Position numbers and translations under genes: made by a program. Below are positions 22,613-29,259 of a stretch of 32,766 nucleotides of DNA, piece after piece (position 1 is the stretch's first letter; every line of letters begins with the position of its first letter). Under the pieces are notes generated by a model that did not search any database, was not told where the DNA came from, and worked only from the letters and a program-made list of their open reading frames with translations. The stretch comes from a virus, in the IMG/VR virus record IMGVR_UViG_3300047548_000488, positions 1 to 32,766 of that record; one strand, written 5' to 3'.

Positions 22613-23218
22613 AATAGGAGCATTCCCATTTCTGAACCCGATCTGACCACCTTGGTCCTTGATCTTTTGAACTACCTCATCAAAAGAGATAGGACGATAA
22701 TCAGTATGCTCAACACAGACCGAGAAGTAATCAGGGTCAATAACGTCAACCTCGTCATATCCCATATCACCAGCACCTGGATTAGAGTGAACAGTGATGG
22801 TCTTCATAACACGATTGCCGTGAGTGTGCCCGTGAATGTTGGCACCGAAACGAGCAATGCTATCCTTGTGAACAGGAATGTGACTCAGGATGCAACCATC
22901 CATAACGTGATAGGCACGAATGTCTCGGAAGTAATTCACATAATCTTTCAGCTTGAAGATATCGTGATTACCTTTGATCAGTACCTTGTCACCGTTCAGC
23001 CTATCCAGGATAGTCAGATACCTGCGATTAATGACAACATCACCCAGGTGGTAGACCTTATCCTTAGGACCAACAGTCTCATTCCACCTTTTGATCATTT
23101 CCTCATTCATCTCCTCAACATCATCCCACGGACGCACAGGACTACCGTCACTGTTGGTAAACTTACAGATACCAGCGTGACCAAAATGCGTGTCACTGGT
23201 CAGAAAAATGCTAGGCAT
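22607..23218 (-). CDS. metallophosphoesterase, 203 aa
   Basis: The motifs are SDTHFGH (residues 8-14), GDVV (about 59), KGNHD (about 81), LSHIP (about 107) and IHGHTHG (about 124). The compact form with SDTHFGHxxI, GDV and GHTHG is the YfcE/UDP-sugar-hydrolase-distant type often annotated in phages as phosphoesterase. The start is the ATG at 23218 with AAAGGAATTC upstream; a longer frame to 23269 runs through the promoter and is rejected. Preceded by its own promoter and ended by a terminator, it is monocistronic and early. Confidence 0.88.
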   Translation of the reverse strand: MPSIFLTSDTHFGHAGICKFTNSDGSPVRPWDDVEEMNEEMIKRWNETVGPKDKVYHLGDVVINRRYLTILDRLNGDKVLIKGNHDIFKLKDYVNYFRDIRAYHVMDGCILSHIPVHKDSIARFGANIHGHTHGNRVMKTITVHSNPGAGDMGYDEVDVIDPDYFSVCVEHTDYRPISFDEVVQKIKDQGGQIGFRNGNAPIM

Positions 23219-23240
23219 AATGAATTCCTTTCTATTATTC

Positions 23241-23269
23241 GTTATACAATATTTTGGGTAGATTGTCAA
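23241..23269 (-). promoter_or_regulatory. sigma70-type early promoter for the phosphoesterase
   Basis: TTGACA (23269-23264), a 17-bp spacer with ACCCAAAA, and TATAAC (23246-23241). Its -35 is only 2 bp from the divergent late-type element at 23272-23279. Confidence 0.82.
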
Positions 23270-23271
23270 GC

Positions 23272-23279
23272 TATAAATA
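23272..23279 (+). promoter_or_regulatory. late promoter TATAAATA, 5 bp before an ATG
   Basis: This is an exact match to the T4 late consensus. With T4 spacing, +1 falls on the A of the esterase ATG at 23285. No ribosome site is present. Confidence 0.65.
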
Positions 23280-23284
23280 TCGCT

Positions 23285-24208
23285 ATGGAAAGCGAATTAT
23301 TACCTGATGTAAGAAAATTTCTTGATGATTTGAACAAGAATGGGCCGTATAATTATGATGTAGAACACATACGTAGGGCTGCTGCATTTCTTCCGGCGAT
23401 GGATTGTCCTCCTAAGCCTCTTACTGTGATTAAAGATTTGGAAGCAGAATGCTCTATAGGTAAGATAAAATTTAGATTTTTTGATCGTAGAGAAACTAGG
23501 GCGCCTTGTCCAATTCTTATATATTTTCACGGCGGCGCATTTGTAGCCGGGAGTATCGTTTCTCATACTACGATATGCACTGAGCTTGCTGATTACCTAG
23601 ACATACCCGTTGTATTACCTGAATTTCGTTTAGCACCAGAATATACTTTTCCAGCAGCAATTGATGATTGTGAAGCATTTAGTAGGTTCATAGCAAATAG
23701 TCCTACCATCATAGACAGAGAAGTAACCGGGCTTGTAGTGGCAGGAGATAGTTCAGGCGGTACTACGGCTATTGTTATATCTCAAATATTAAGAGATAAT
23801 CCTGCTAGGGTGCCTGTTATTTTACAAGCTCCGTTATACCCATTACCAAATCCTGAAGGTGAATACTATAGCGTAGTTAAATTTGCTGAAGGATATTATG
23901 GAACTAAAGAAACTCACGAAATTTATAAAAAAGTTTACAACCCTATAATAGACGATCCGCGTTTCAGTCCAATATTAGGAAAACATCACGATATGCCAAA
24001 AACAGTAATAGTAACCTGTGAATATGATATGCACCGAGACTCAGGCAGAGATTATGCAACAAAACTGATTCAGCACGGGAACAAAGTTACTTTCCTAGAA
24101 TTCAAAGGGATGATTCACGCCTTTGCAGGATTTAGAAAATTGATTCCTTCTGCCGAACTTGCATTTGAGCAAGTTTTGTCACACATACGTACTAATCTGG
24201 AGGAATGA
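23285..24208 (+). CDS. alpha/beta hydrolase of the hormone-sensitive-lipase (HSL) family
   Basis: HSL-type esterases hydrolyse short-chain carboxyl esters. The marks are YFHGGAFVAGS (oxyanion-hole HGG, residues about 79-82), EFRLAPEYTFPAAIDD, GDSSGG with the nucleophile Ser (about 160), Asp in TCEYDMHRDSG and the catalytic His in GMIHAFAG. The length of 307 aa is normal and the triad complete. The start is placed at 23285: a longer upstream frame runs through two promoters and the antisense phosphoesterase. The stop overlaps the ligase start (ATGA), so the three genes to 26323 form one operon with a likely leaderless mRNA. Confidence 0.88.
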   Translation: MESELLPDVRKFLDDLNKNGPYNYDVEHIRRAAAFLPAMDCPPKPLTVIKDLEAECSIGKIKFRFFDRRETRAPCPILIYFHGGAFVAGSIVSHTTICTELADYLDIPVVLPEFRLAPEYTFPAAIDDCEAFSRFIANSPTIIDREVTGLVVAGDSSGGTTAIVISQILRDNPARVPVILQAPLYPLPNPEGEYYSVVKFAEGYYGTKETHEIYKKVYNPIIDDPRFSPILGKHHDMPKTVIVTCEYDMHRDSGRDYATKLIQHGNKVTFLEFKGMIHAFAGFRKLIPSAELAFEQVLSHIRTNLEE

Positions 24209-25725
24209 TGATATTTCCTGATATTGTCGAGAATTTCCCAAACTCAGTAGCTGTAATTGATGCTTCATCGAATAAGAGCATAACATATCGACAGTTAAGT
24301 GACTATTCGACTAAACTAGCGCACTATCTGAATAAGCATTTGAGTAAGGGAGATAGATTTGCTACTTTACAAAAGAACAACATACACGCATTTGTTACTT
24401 TAATGACTAGCATTAGGTCAAGCTTTAGAGTAGTGCCAATCAACTGGCACTTAAAACAGGAAGAAGCTAAACATATTATTAAAAATAGTCAATCATTGGG
24501 CCTAATTGTATCAAGTGATTTTAAAGAAATAGCATATGAGTTGTCCACTGAATTTGATTTCAAATTCAAGATGTTTGATGATTTTCCTATAAAAAACTTT
24601 TCGTCGCTCTATGACTCGATACTATTTGAACCAACAACTCCTAGTAATACTGATGAATTCGCATTCCCAATGTTTTACTCATCAGGAACTGCGGGCGCGC
24701 CAAAAGGAATATTGAATCCTCTAACACCTATTCCTATATATGACAACTCCATTTATGATACTGTTAAGGAAATGTACGGATACGATGCCAATGCAGTGAT
24801 ATATTCTCCTTGTCCTCTATATCATAGTACTCCGATCACTGCGCTTAATCTAGTATTGAATTCGGGAGGGTGTTGTATCGTATCAGATAGCTTTGATCCC
24901 GAAAAGACATTAGAGTACATAGAAAAATACAAAATAACACATATGGTAATGGTTCCTACTCATTTTGTAAGGTTATTAAAGCTGGATGAAAAGATACGAA
25001 ACAGATATGACGTTTCTAGTTTAAAGTTTGTGATACACGGGGGCGCTAATTGTCCCATAACAATTAAAGAGCAGATGGTAGAATGGTGGGGTAACATTTT
25101 TTATGAATTCTACGGATCAACTGAAAGTCTATATTTCGTAACTATGACTCCGGAAGATTATACTGACCACAAGGGGTCGGTTGGAAAAGTAATTAGTCAG
25201 TATGGTGATATATCAATAGTAAATGACGACGGCATAGAATTGCCGCGGGGTGAAGTTGGACATATCGTAGTATCCAACTCATACAGAACAATTTCATACC
25301 ATAATAGCAATGATTCCTTGTTTGTCACAAAGAATGGCAAATTAGGAATAGGTGACATAGGATATATGGACGATGAAGATTATTTGTATGTGACCGGCAG
25401 AACGTCTGATATTATCAATACTGGCGGGGTTAAAATATATCCTAAAGAGGCAGAAGATATTCTCATTACCCATCACAATGTGCAAGATGTAGCTGTAATA
25501 GGTATACCTGATATAGAGTTAGGAGAAAAAGCAATTGCCGTAGTTCAATTAGTTATTGGAACTGAACCTTCTACCTCGCTAAAGAATGAGTTGATAACTT
25601 TTTGTAAGGAAAGATTATCTTCGTTTAAATGCCCCAAAGAAGTATATTTTGCTAACGACTTGCCTAGGTTACCGTCAGGAAAACTACTAAAAAGAGAATT
25701 ATTAAACAGACACTACGATGACTAA
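24205..25725 (+). CDS. AMP-forming acyl-CoA synthetase/ligase (ANL superfamily)
   Basis: All core motifs are in order: the P-loop FYSSGTAGAPKG (about residue 155), YGSTES (about 303), GIGDIGYMDDEDYLYVTGR (about 388-406) and the C-terminal PSGKLLKREL with the catalytic Lys. The enzyme adenylates a carboxylic acid and usually transfers it to CoA or a carrier thiol; the acid cannot be named. The length of 506 aa is complete, so this is an intact gene. It overlaps the esterase upstream by 4 bp and the GNAT-like gene downstream by 8 bp. A full-length enzyme of this class is unusual in a phage. Confidence 0.9.
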   Translation: MMIFPDIVENFPNSVAVIDASSNKSITYRQLSDYSTKLAHYLNKHLSKGDRFATLQKNNIHAFVTLMTSIRSSFRVVPINWHLKQEEAKHIIKNSQSLGLIVSSDFKEIAYELSTEFDFKFKMFDDFPIKNFSSLYDSILFEPTTPSNTDEFAFPMFYSSGTAGAPKGILNPLTPIPIYDNSIYDTVKEMYGYDANAVIYSPCPLYHSTPITALNLVLNSGGCCIVSDSFDPEKTLEYIEKYKITHMVMVPTHFVRLLKLDEKIRNRYDVSSLKFVIHGGANCPITIKEQMVEWWGNIFYEFYGSTESLYFVTMTPEDYTDHKGSVGKVISQYGDISIVNDDGIELPRGEVGHIVVSNSYRTISYHNSNDSLFVTKNGKLGIGDIGYMDDEDYLYVTGRTSDIINTGGVKIYPKEAEDILITHHNVQDVAVIGIPDIELGEKAIAVVQLVIGTEPSTSLKNELITFCKERLSSFKCPKEVYFANDLPRLPSGKLLKRELLNRHYDD

Positions 25726-26323
25726 CATTATATTAATAGACAGCAATAGTCCCAAAGAGCTACTAATAGACTTGTGCAACGATGCAATGGAGGACACGTT
25801 AGCCGGATCAAAAAATATGTCATTAGAAAACTGGGAAAACAACCCTGCATCCTTAATGTATAAGATGTATGTCGAAAAAAATTACGACCCTGAAAAAAGA
25901 GGTCGATATTTCTGTCAGGTAGAAGATGGAAAAATTATATTAGGATTTGGAATAAATCAGTGGGACAAGGACCAATTGACTTGTCTGCTTGCTACTAGGC
26001 AATACCTAATACGAGATAAAAGAGAGTTGGGAAAAGGGAAAGTGTTCATCGAAAGATTTCCGGAGATTGTGTCTTATATGCATAGTTCTTGTAGAGAACT
26101 TGGGTATAAAGCAGGATTGATAACTCATAACGAATATAATGTTTGGCTAAGGAAATCTATGGAAAAAGATAACGAGCGTTATAAAAAAGAAATGAACCTA
26201 ACATTCAGGTATTATGAAAGTCCAATAGTTGTTAACTATACAAAGCAATATGCAAGTTACACCTTATATGATGAAAGTTACGAGACGGAACTTTTAGAGA
26301 TACTTAAAAATTATAAGTGTTAA
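25718..26323 (+). CDS. GNAT-like N-acyltransferase, 201 aa (tentative)
   Basis: The middle part, GRYFCQVEDGKIILGFGINQWDKDQLTCLLATRQYLIRDKRELGKG then FPEIVSYMHSSCRELGYKAGLITHNEYN, follows the strand-strand-helix-strand order of GNAT folds, with KRELGKG where the CoA-binding loop is expected. The match is by pattern, and the R/Q-x-x-G-x-G/A motif is not perfect. Its 8-bp overlap with the acyl ligase makes use of that enzyme's acyl-CoA product plausible. It converges on the GDPD-like gene with a 4-bp overlap. Confidence 0.5.
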   Translation: MTNIILIDSNSPKELLIDLCNDAMEDTLAGSKNMSLENWENNPASLMYKMYVEKNYDPEKRGRYFCQVEDGKIILGFGINQWDKDQLTCLLATRQYLIRDKRELGKGKVFIERFPEIVSYMHSSCRELGYKAGLITHNEYNVWLRKSMEKDNERYKKEMNLTFRYYESPIVVNYTKQYASYTLYDESYETELLEILKNYKC

Positions 26324-26811
26324 TACCACTCGCCTTCATTACGCATTCTGCGTATAAAGGTGCAATATACACTCGTGATGCCATAACAACGCAAGTTGAC
26401 TGTGCTAAGCATACCTCTATCTATGATTTCAGGAAGATAGACGATACTATTGTTGTCTATTGGCACAGTGCCTGGAACAATTGACTGTCCTCCCCTTGAT
26501 ATAGTGGGAGTTGATTCAGTCTCTATGTTAGAAAACTTGAAGACATTTGGATACAATTTAGCAGGTTGTGACATAAGATAATCGTATGCATCAAGATTCT
26601 GACAATTCAGCCAGAATCTAACACCTTGTAAATAACGATCAGTGACTTCTATCGGATCGTTTTCAGTTCCTAAACAGAGAACATCATTAATACGCCATAC
26701 ATCAGCCATAACGGAATACCCCGAATTGAAGGCTTTACCTATCTGATTCGGGGTATTGGCAGACTCAAAGTTCTGCCCATCATATATACCTTGATATGAA
26801 ATAATCAGCAT
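26320..26811 (-). CDS. degenerate glycerophosphodiester phosphodiesterase-like protein, 163 aa
   Basis: The frame of the protein follows a GDPD/PI-PLC-like family: IISYQGIYDG (usually I-x-HRG-N-x-DG), NTPNQIGKAFNSGYSVMADVW, LGTENDP (usually LGHDxP), WLNCQNLDAYDYL (usually W-x-HAKN), then SRGGQSIVPGT and SIVYLPE. The catalytic His of HRG is Gln, and the LGHD His is replaced, so the enzyme activity is probably lost and it may be a binding protein. A late-type element sits 4 bp before the ATG and no ribosome site is seen. Confidence 0.68.
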   Translation of the reverse strand: MLIISYQGIYDGQNFESANTPNQIGKAFNSGYSVMADVWRINDVLCLGTENDPIEVTDRYLQGVRFWLNCQNLDAYDYLMSQPAKLYPNVFKFSNIETESTPTISRGGQSIVPGTVPIDNNSIVYLPEIIDRGMLSTVNLRCYGITSVYCTFIRRMRNEGEWY

Positions 26812-26815
26812 AATG

Positions 26816-26823
26816 TATTTATG
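26816..26823 (-). promoter_or_regulatory. late-type promoter CATAAATA, 4 bp before an ATG
   Basis: On the minus strand CATAAATA ends at 26816 and the ATG is at 26811. The element lies between tRNA-Gly and the GDPD-like gene, so this gene may be transcribed separately from the tRNAs. Confidence 0.5.
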
Positions 26824-26831
26824 CTAGTGTT

Positions 26832-26906
26832 TGGAGCAGGCGAAGGGGGTCGAACCCTCGACATTCACGTTGGCAACGTGACGCTCTACCACTGAGCTAC
26901 GCCTGC
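26832..26906 (-). tRNA. tRNA-Gly (GCC)
   Basis: The gene folds as a normal cloverleaf: acceptor GCAGGCG/CGCCTGC, D arm with AGCTCAGTGGTAGAGC, anticodon arm TCACG-TTGCCAA-CGTGA and T arm with GGTTCGAACC. CCA is encoded. The anticodon GCC reads GGC and GGT. Confidence 0.95.
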
Positions 26907-26910
26907 ATTC

Positions 26911-26984
26911 TGGAGCGTATGAAGGGGATCGAACCCTCGTCATCTGGTTGGAAGCCAGAAGCTCTACCATTGAGCTACATACGC
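26911..26984 (-). tRNA. tRNA-Gly (TCC), first copy
   Basis: Cloverleaf with acceptor GCGTATG/CATACGC, anticodon arm TCTGG-CTTCCAA-CCAGA and T arm GGTTCGATCC. CCA is encoded. The anticodon TCC reads GGA and GGG. It lies 4 bp from the GCC gene. Confidence 0.93.
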
Positions 26985-26994
26985 ATTCTATGTT

Positions 26995-27067
26995 TGGTGC
27001 GGGAGTCGGAATCGAACCCGTCTCGTCAGCTTGGAAGGCTGTCATAATACCACTATACCAATCCCGC
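26995..27067 (-). tRNA. tRNA-Gly (TCC), second copy of a different lineage
   Basis: Cloverleaf with acceptor GCGGGAT, D arm GGTATAGTGGTATTA and anticodon loop CTTCCAA; CCA is encoded. It resembles the bacterial GlyT type more than the neighbouring TCC gene does. Its 5' end (27067) directly follows the TAA stop of the SGNH hydrolase gene. Confidence 0.92.
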
Positions 27068-27913
27068 TTATAGAACTTGTTTAATCTTATCAGCTAAAGA
27101 CAAATTAGTCAATCTGCCTGGATGAATTCTGTCTCTCGCTAAGTCATTCTTATTTATATCAGGATGAAACATCGCATCAATAATTTTTATATCTGACAAA
27201 GTAGATTGGGTTTCCACAAACTCAGAGAACCCGTCTACAACTATTAATTGACTATTCATCAATTTGCAGATTGTTGATACTATCTCTATGATTTGCAAGG
27301 TTTTCCACCTACCCATTCCTGTTGTATATAATAGTTCTACTAATGTTCCTACTTCGTCATCATTTGTAGGATTCCAAGAACCTACTGTCATTACAAAATT
27401 ATCTAATAGATTAGACGAAAGTTTCTTATTAAAGAAAAAGAATCTATCAATTGATGTTAATTGGAATATGACAAACTTAGGATAATGTTTTAATAGTTTT
27501 ACAAATGCTTGTAGATTATATAACGATTGCTCGTTTGATGCTCCACATAACGCTAAATTATAAACAGGCGTATCCAACTGTTGGTGATATATATCATTTT
27601 CATTAAGCCCCAGACCTTCTGAAAAAGAACAACCAACTACCAACCCGTAATTATTAGGTAATGATTCTACTTCTAATTTAGTTCTATGACCAAATGAATT
27701 ATAATCATATGTGATAGTAATTTGATTGTATTCCCATTCGTTTGGGAGCAAACGTTGATTAGCTTTAAAATTAACAATGTTATCTGTAACTTGCCACTCA
27801 GATTTGAGATTAGGAGTTCGCCCTATAATTTTAGTATCGGGATAGATAAACGTCCCGTAGGTTTTAATTCCCAAATCTTCTATAGCGTTAATTGTTTGTG
27901 TTGTTAAAGACAT
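27068..27913 (-). CDS. SGNH/GDSL-type hydrolase, 281 aa
   Basis: Block I is GLVVGCSFSEGLGL (Ser near residue 95), block III CGASNEQSLYNL (Asn), and block V DRIHPGRLTN (Asp and His). These make a full Ser-Asn-Asp-His set used to hydrolyse esters such as O-acetyl groups on sugars. In phages this family is found both in fibre-associated and free enzymes. The gene starts 11 bp after tRNA-fMet and its stop codon touches tRNA-Gly, so it lies between tRNAs in one transcript. The first 90 residues are an unassigned beta-rich part. Confidence 0.72.
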   Translation of the reverse strand: MSLTTQTINAIEDLGIKTYGTFIYPDTKIIGRTPNLKSEWQVTDNIVNFKANQRLLPNEWEYNQITITYDYNSFGHRTKLEVESLPNNYGLVVGCSFSEGLGLNENDIYHQQLDTPVYNLALCGASNEQSLYNLQAFVKLLKHYPKFVIFQLTSIDRFFFFNKKLSSNLLDNFVMTVGSWNPTNDDEVGTLVELLYTTGMGRWKTLQIIEIVSTICKLMNSQLIVVDGFSEFVETQSTLSDIKIIDAMFHPDINKNDLARDRIHPGRLTNLSLADKIKQVL

Positions 27914-27923
27914 TATACGAAAC

Positions 27924-28002
27924 TGGTTGCGGGGGTCGGATTTGAACCGACGATTTCCGGCTTATGAGACCAGCGAGGACAACCAGGCTCCTCTACCCCA
28001 CG
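27924..28002 (-). tRNA. initiator tRNA (fMet, CAT)
   Basis: Initiator marks: C1 opposite A72 (unpaired), D arm with AGCCTGG, anticodon loop CTCATAA and T arm GGTTCAAATCC; CCA is encoded and the 3' arm CCCCCGCAACCA equals the bacterial sequence. One oddity: of the three G-C pairs at the base of the anticodon stem that mark initiators, two are kept (29-41, 30-40) and the third is U-G (31-39). Phage-encoded initiator tRNAs are uncommon; here one accompanies a phage IF-1. Confidence 0.92.
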
Positions 28003-28008
28003 ATATAA

Positions 28009-28113
28009 ACTATTTTGAAGAACACACTATACTGGTGATATTAGAACGATTTATTCTCACATTCACAGCCCTACGAGTCGTTCAGTGGGTCGTAGTGTGT
28101 TCATCAAAATAGT
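28009..28113 (-). ncRNA. structured RNA element before tRNA-fMet
   Basis: The ends pair perfectly: ACTATTTTGA with TCAAAATAGT (10 bp), one internal mismatch region, then AACACACTA with TAGTGTGTT (9 bp). Inside, GAACGA (28044-28049) pairs with TCGTTC (28078-28083), or alternatively CTACGA (28071-28076) pairs with TCGTAG (28090-28095), so two folds compete. A late-type AATAAATA at 28121-28128 would start the transcript about 2 bases before the helix. The element would thus cap the 5' end of the tRNA-fMet transcript. No known RNA family was recognised. Confidence 0.5.
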
Positions 28114-28120
28114 CTACTAT

Positions 28121-28128
28121 TATTTATT
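28121..28128 (-). promoter_or_regulatory. late-type promoter AATAAATA before the tRNA-fMet transcript
   Basis: On the minus strand AATAAATA; T4-like spacing puts +1 near 28115, just before the hairpin element at 28113. Confidence 0.4.
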
Positions 28129-28177
28129 CCTATATCGTCTTGTAAAATAATTTAAACCCTGAGACTATTAGAAAAAA

Positions 28178-28185
28178 GATAAATA
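28178..28185 (+). promoter_or_regulatory. late-type promoter GATAAATA for the homing endonuclease
   Basis: GATAAATA lies 29 bp before the ATG at 28215. The leader holds AGGTAACAAG as a modest ribosome site. Confidence 0.4.
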
Positions 28186-28214
28186 CTTTATAATCTCAAG
28201 CATAGGTAACAAGA

Positions 28215-28853
28215 ATGATTAATGGAATAGTATATCTTATTATAAATCTTCACAACTTGAAGAATGAAGCATTACCATATCTGTATATTGGATCTACCAA
28301 ACGCACCCATCAATTTACTAAATATTACAGCAGTTCAGAAACTTTGCAGTCAGATGTAAAAAGCCTGGGTCAGGATTCTTTCAAAAAGATAATTCTCTTA
28401 GAGAGAGAATTTACATCAGTTGACGAGCTTCAAACAGTTGAAGCTGAATACCAAAAAGAATACAACGCTATTTCTAGCCCGGTGTTCTATAATAAATCTT
28501 TCGCTATAGGACCGTTCTACGATCTTAATGGATCATACACTAAAGATTCAATATGGATTACTGACGGTAAAATAAACAAGCGAGTGCCAGCAGACGAAGT
28601 TGATCAATATCCCGGATTCGTTAGAGGAAGAAGTAATGGAAAATACATGACCAATCGAATCTATATTAACAACGGGATTGAAACAAAAGCTATTTCTGCT
28701 AATGAGCGACACTTATACAAAGAATGGAGTGATGGGAAACTCAAAGGAAATCAAGCCGGAAAGATATGGATTAATAACCGAGTTTCAAGAAAACTTATTA
28801 AGCAAGAAGATCGTTCATCATTTCCCGATTGGGTCGATGGTTGGAAACTTTAA
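28215..28853 (+). CDS. GIY-YIG-like homing endonuclease with repeated C-terminal DNA-binding motifs, 212 aa
   Basis: The N-terminus has GIVYLIINLHN ... YLYIGSTKRTHQF (GIY-YIG core) and ELQTVEAEYQKEYNA, with the expected Glu. The C-terminal half holds three copies of a unit of the form I-W/Y-I-x-(D/N)-G-x2-x-(K/R)-x4-(E)-x5-(P/E)-x-(F/W)-x2-G (IWITDGKINKRV, RIYINNGIETKAI, KIWINNRVSRKL), known from T4-like phage endonucleases as DNA-contact repeats. It interrupts the tRNA/RNA gene region, between tRNA-fMet and the structured RNA stretch, on the opposite strand to both. Confidence 0.8.
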   Translation: MINGIVYLIINLHNLKNEALPYLYIGSTKRTHQFTKYYSSSETLQSDVKSLGQDSFKKIILLEREFTSVDELQTVEAEYQKEYNAISSPVFYNKSFAIGPFYDLNGSYTKDSIWITDGKINKRVPADEVDQYPGFVRGRSNGKYMTNRIYINNGIETKAISANERHLYKEWSDGKLKGNQAGKIWINNRVSRKLIKQEDRSSFPDWVDGWKL

Positions 28854-29040
28854 CTTTGATCAGGATGAGATTACTCCTGAATCCGAGAGTCTTTGGTCAT
28901 TACCGAATCCCTTGCGAGGACCGTTCTACCGTTATCCACTAACGCCTTTTACGGTCAGTTAGTAACTCTCAATGGTGCCTTTTTTAGAGTCTGGCGTTTG
29001 ACTCGTCGTAATATGCTATTCGACCTTCTATCTTTCGTTA

Positions 29041-29057
29041 GCCTTGCGGGCTACTCA
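29041..29057. repeat. 17-bp direct repeat, copy 1 (copy 2 at 29333-29349)
   Basis: The same 17 bases beginning GCCTTGCGGG occur at both sites, with a 12-base partial copy at 29101. Each forms a GCC-loop-GGC hairpin. A second repeat, CTTGTATTGCTAC, occurs at 29384 and 29626. Confidence 0.75.
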
Positions 29058-29188
29058 CAGTCGCTAAACCGTTACGCTTTCTTTCCGATCAACTACTTCT
29101 GCCTTGCGGGCTTCCGTAGACCACATTCCCTTGCGAGTGTGGTATTAACCACCTTTCACATATTACCGGAGCAGTCTTTCGCTTTTGT

Positions 29189-29259
29189 GTTACAAATTAG
29201 GAATTGAACCTAAATCGACTGTTTAAGAGACAGTTGCATTACCATTATGCAATTTGCGA
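29189..29259 (-). tRNA. tRNA-Lys (CTT)-like gene, acceptor stem imperfect
   Basis: D arm GCAT-AATGGTA-ATGC, anticodon arm ACTGT-CTCTTAA-ACAGT, a 4-base variable loop and T arm TTAGG-TTCAATT-CCTAA are all canonical, with U8 present. In the acceptor stem position 2-71 is C-A and position 3-70 is G-U, and no CCA is encoded, unlike every other tRNA here. The gene is embedded in the structured RNA region, so it may be degenerating or part of a larger RNA. Confidence 0.6.

Noticed and set aside
22589-23284. A 539-aa frame extending the esterase upstream
   Set aside because: It runs antisense through the phosphoesterase gene and through two promoters; the family fold begins after 23285.
26824-27045. 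73-aa minus frame across the glycine tRNAs
   Set aside because: It is read through three tRNA genes and is not a protein.
28009-28113. Hammerhead ribozyme in the element before tRNA-fMet
   Set aside because: CTGGTGA recalls CUGAUGA, but the GAAA core and a cleavage triplet are not in place.
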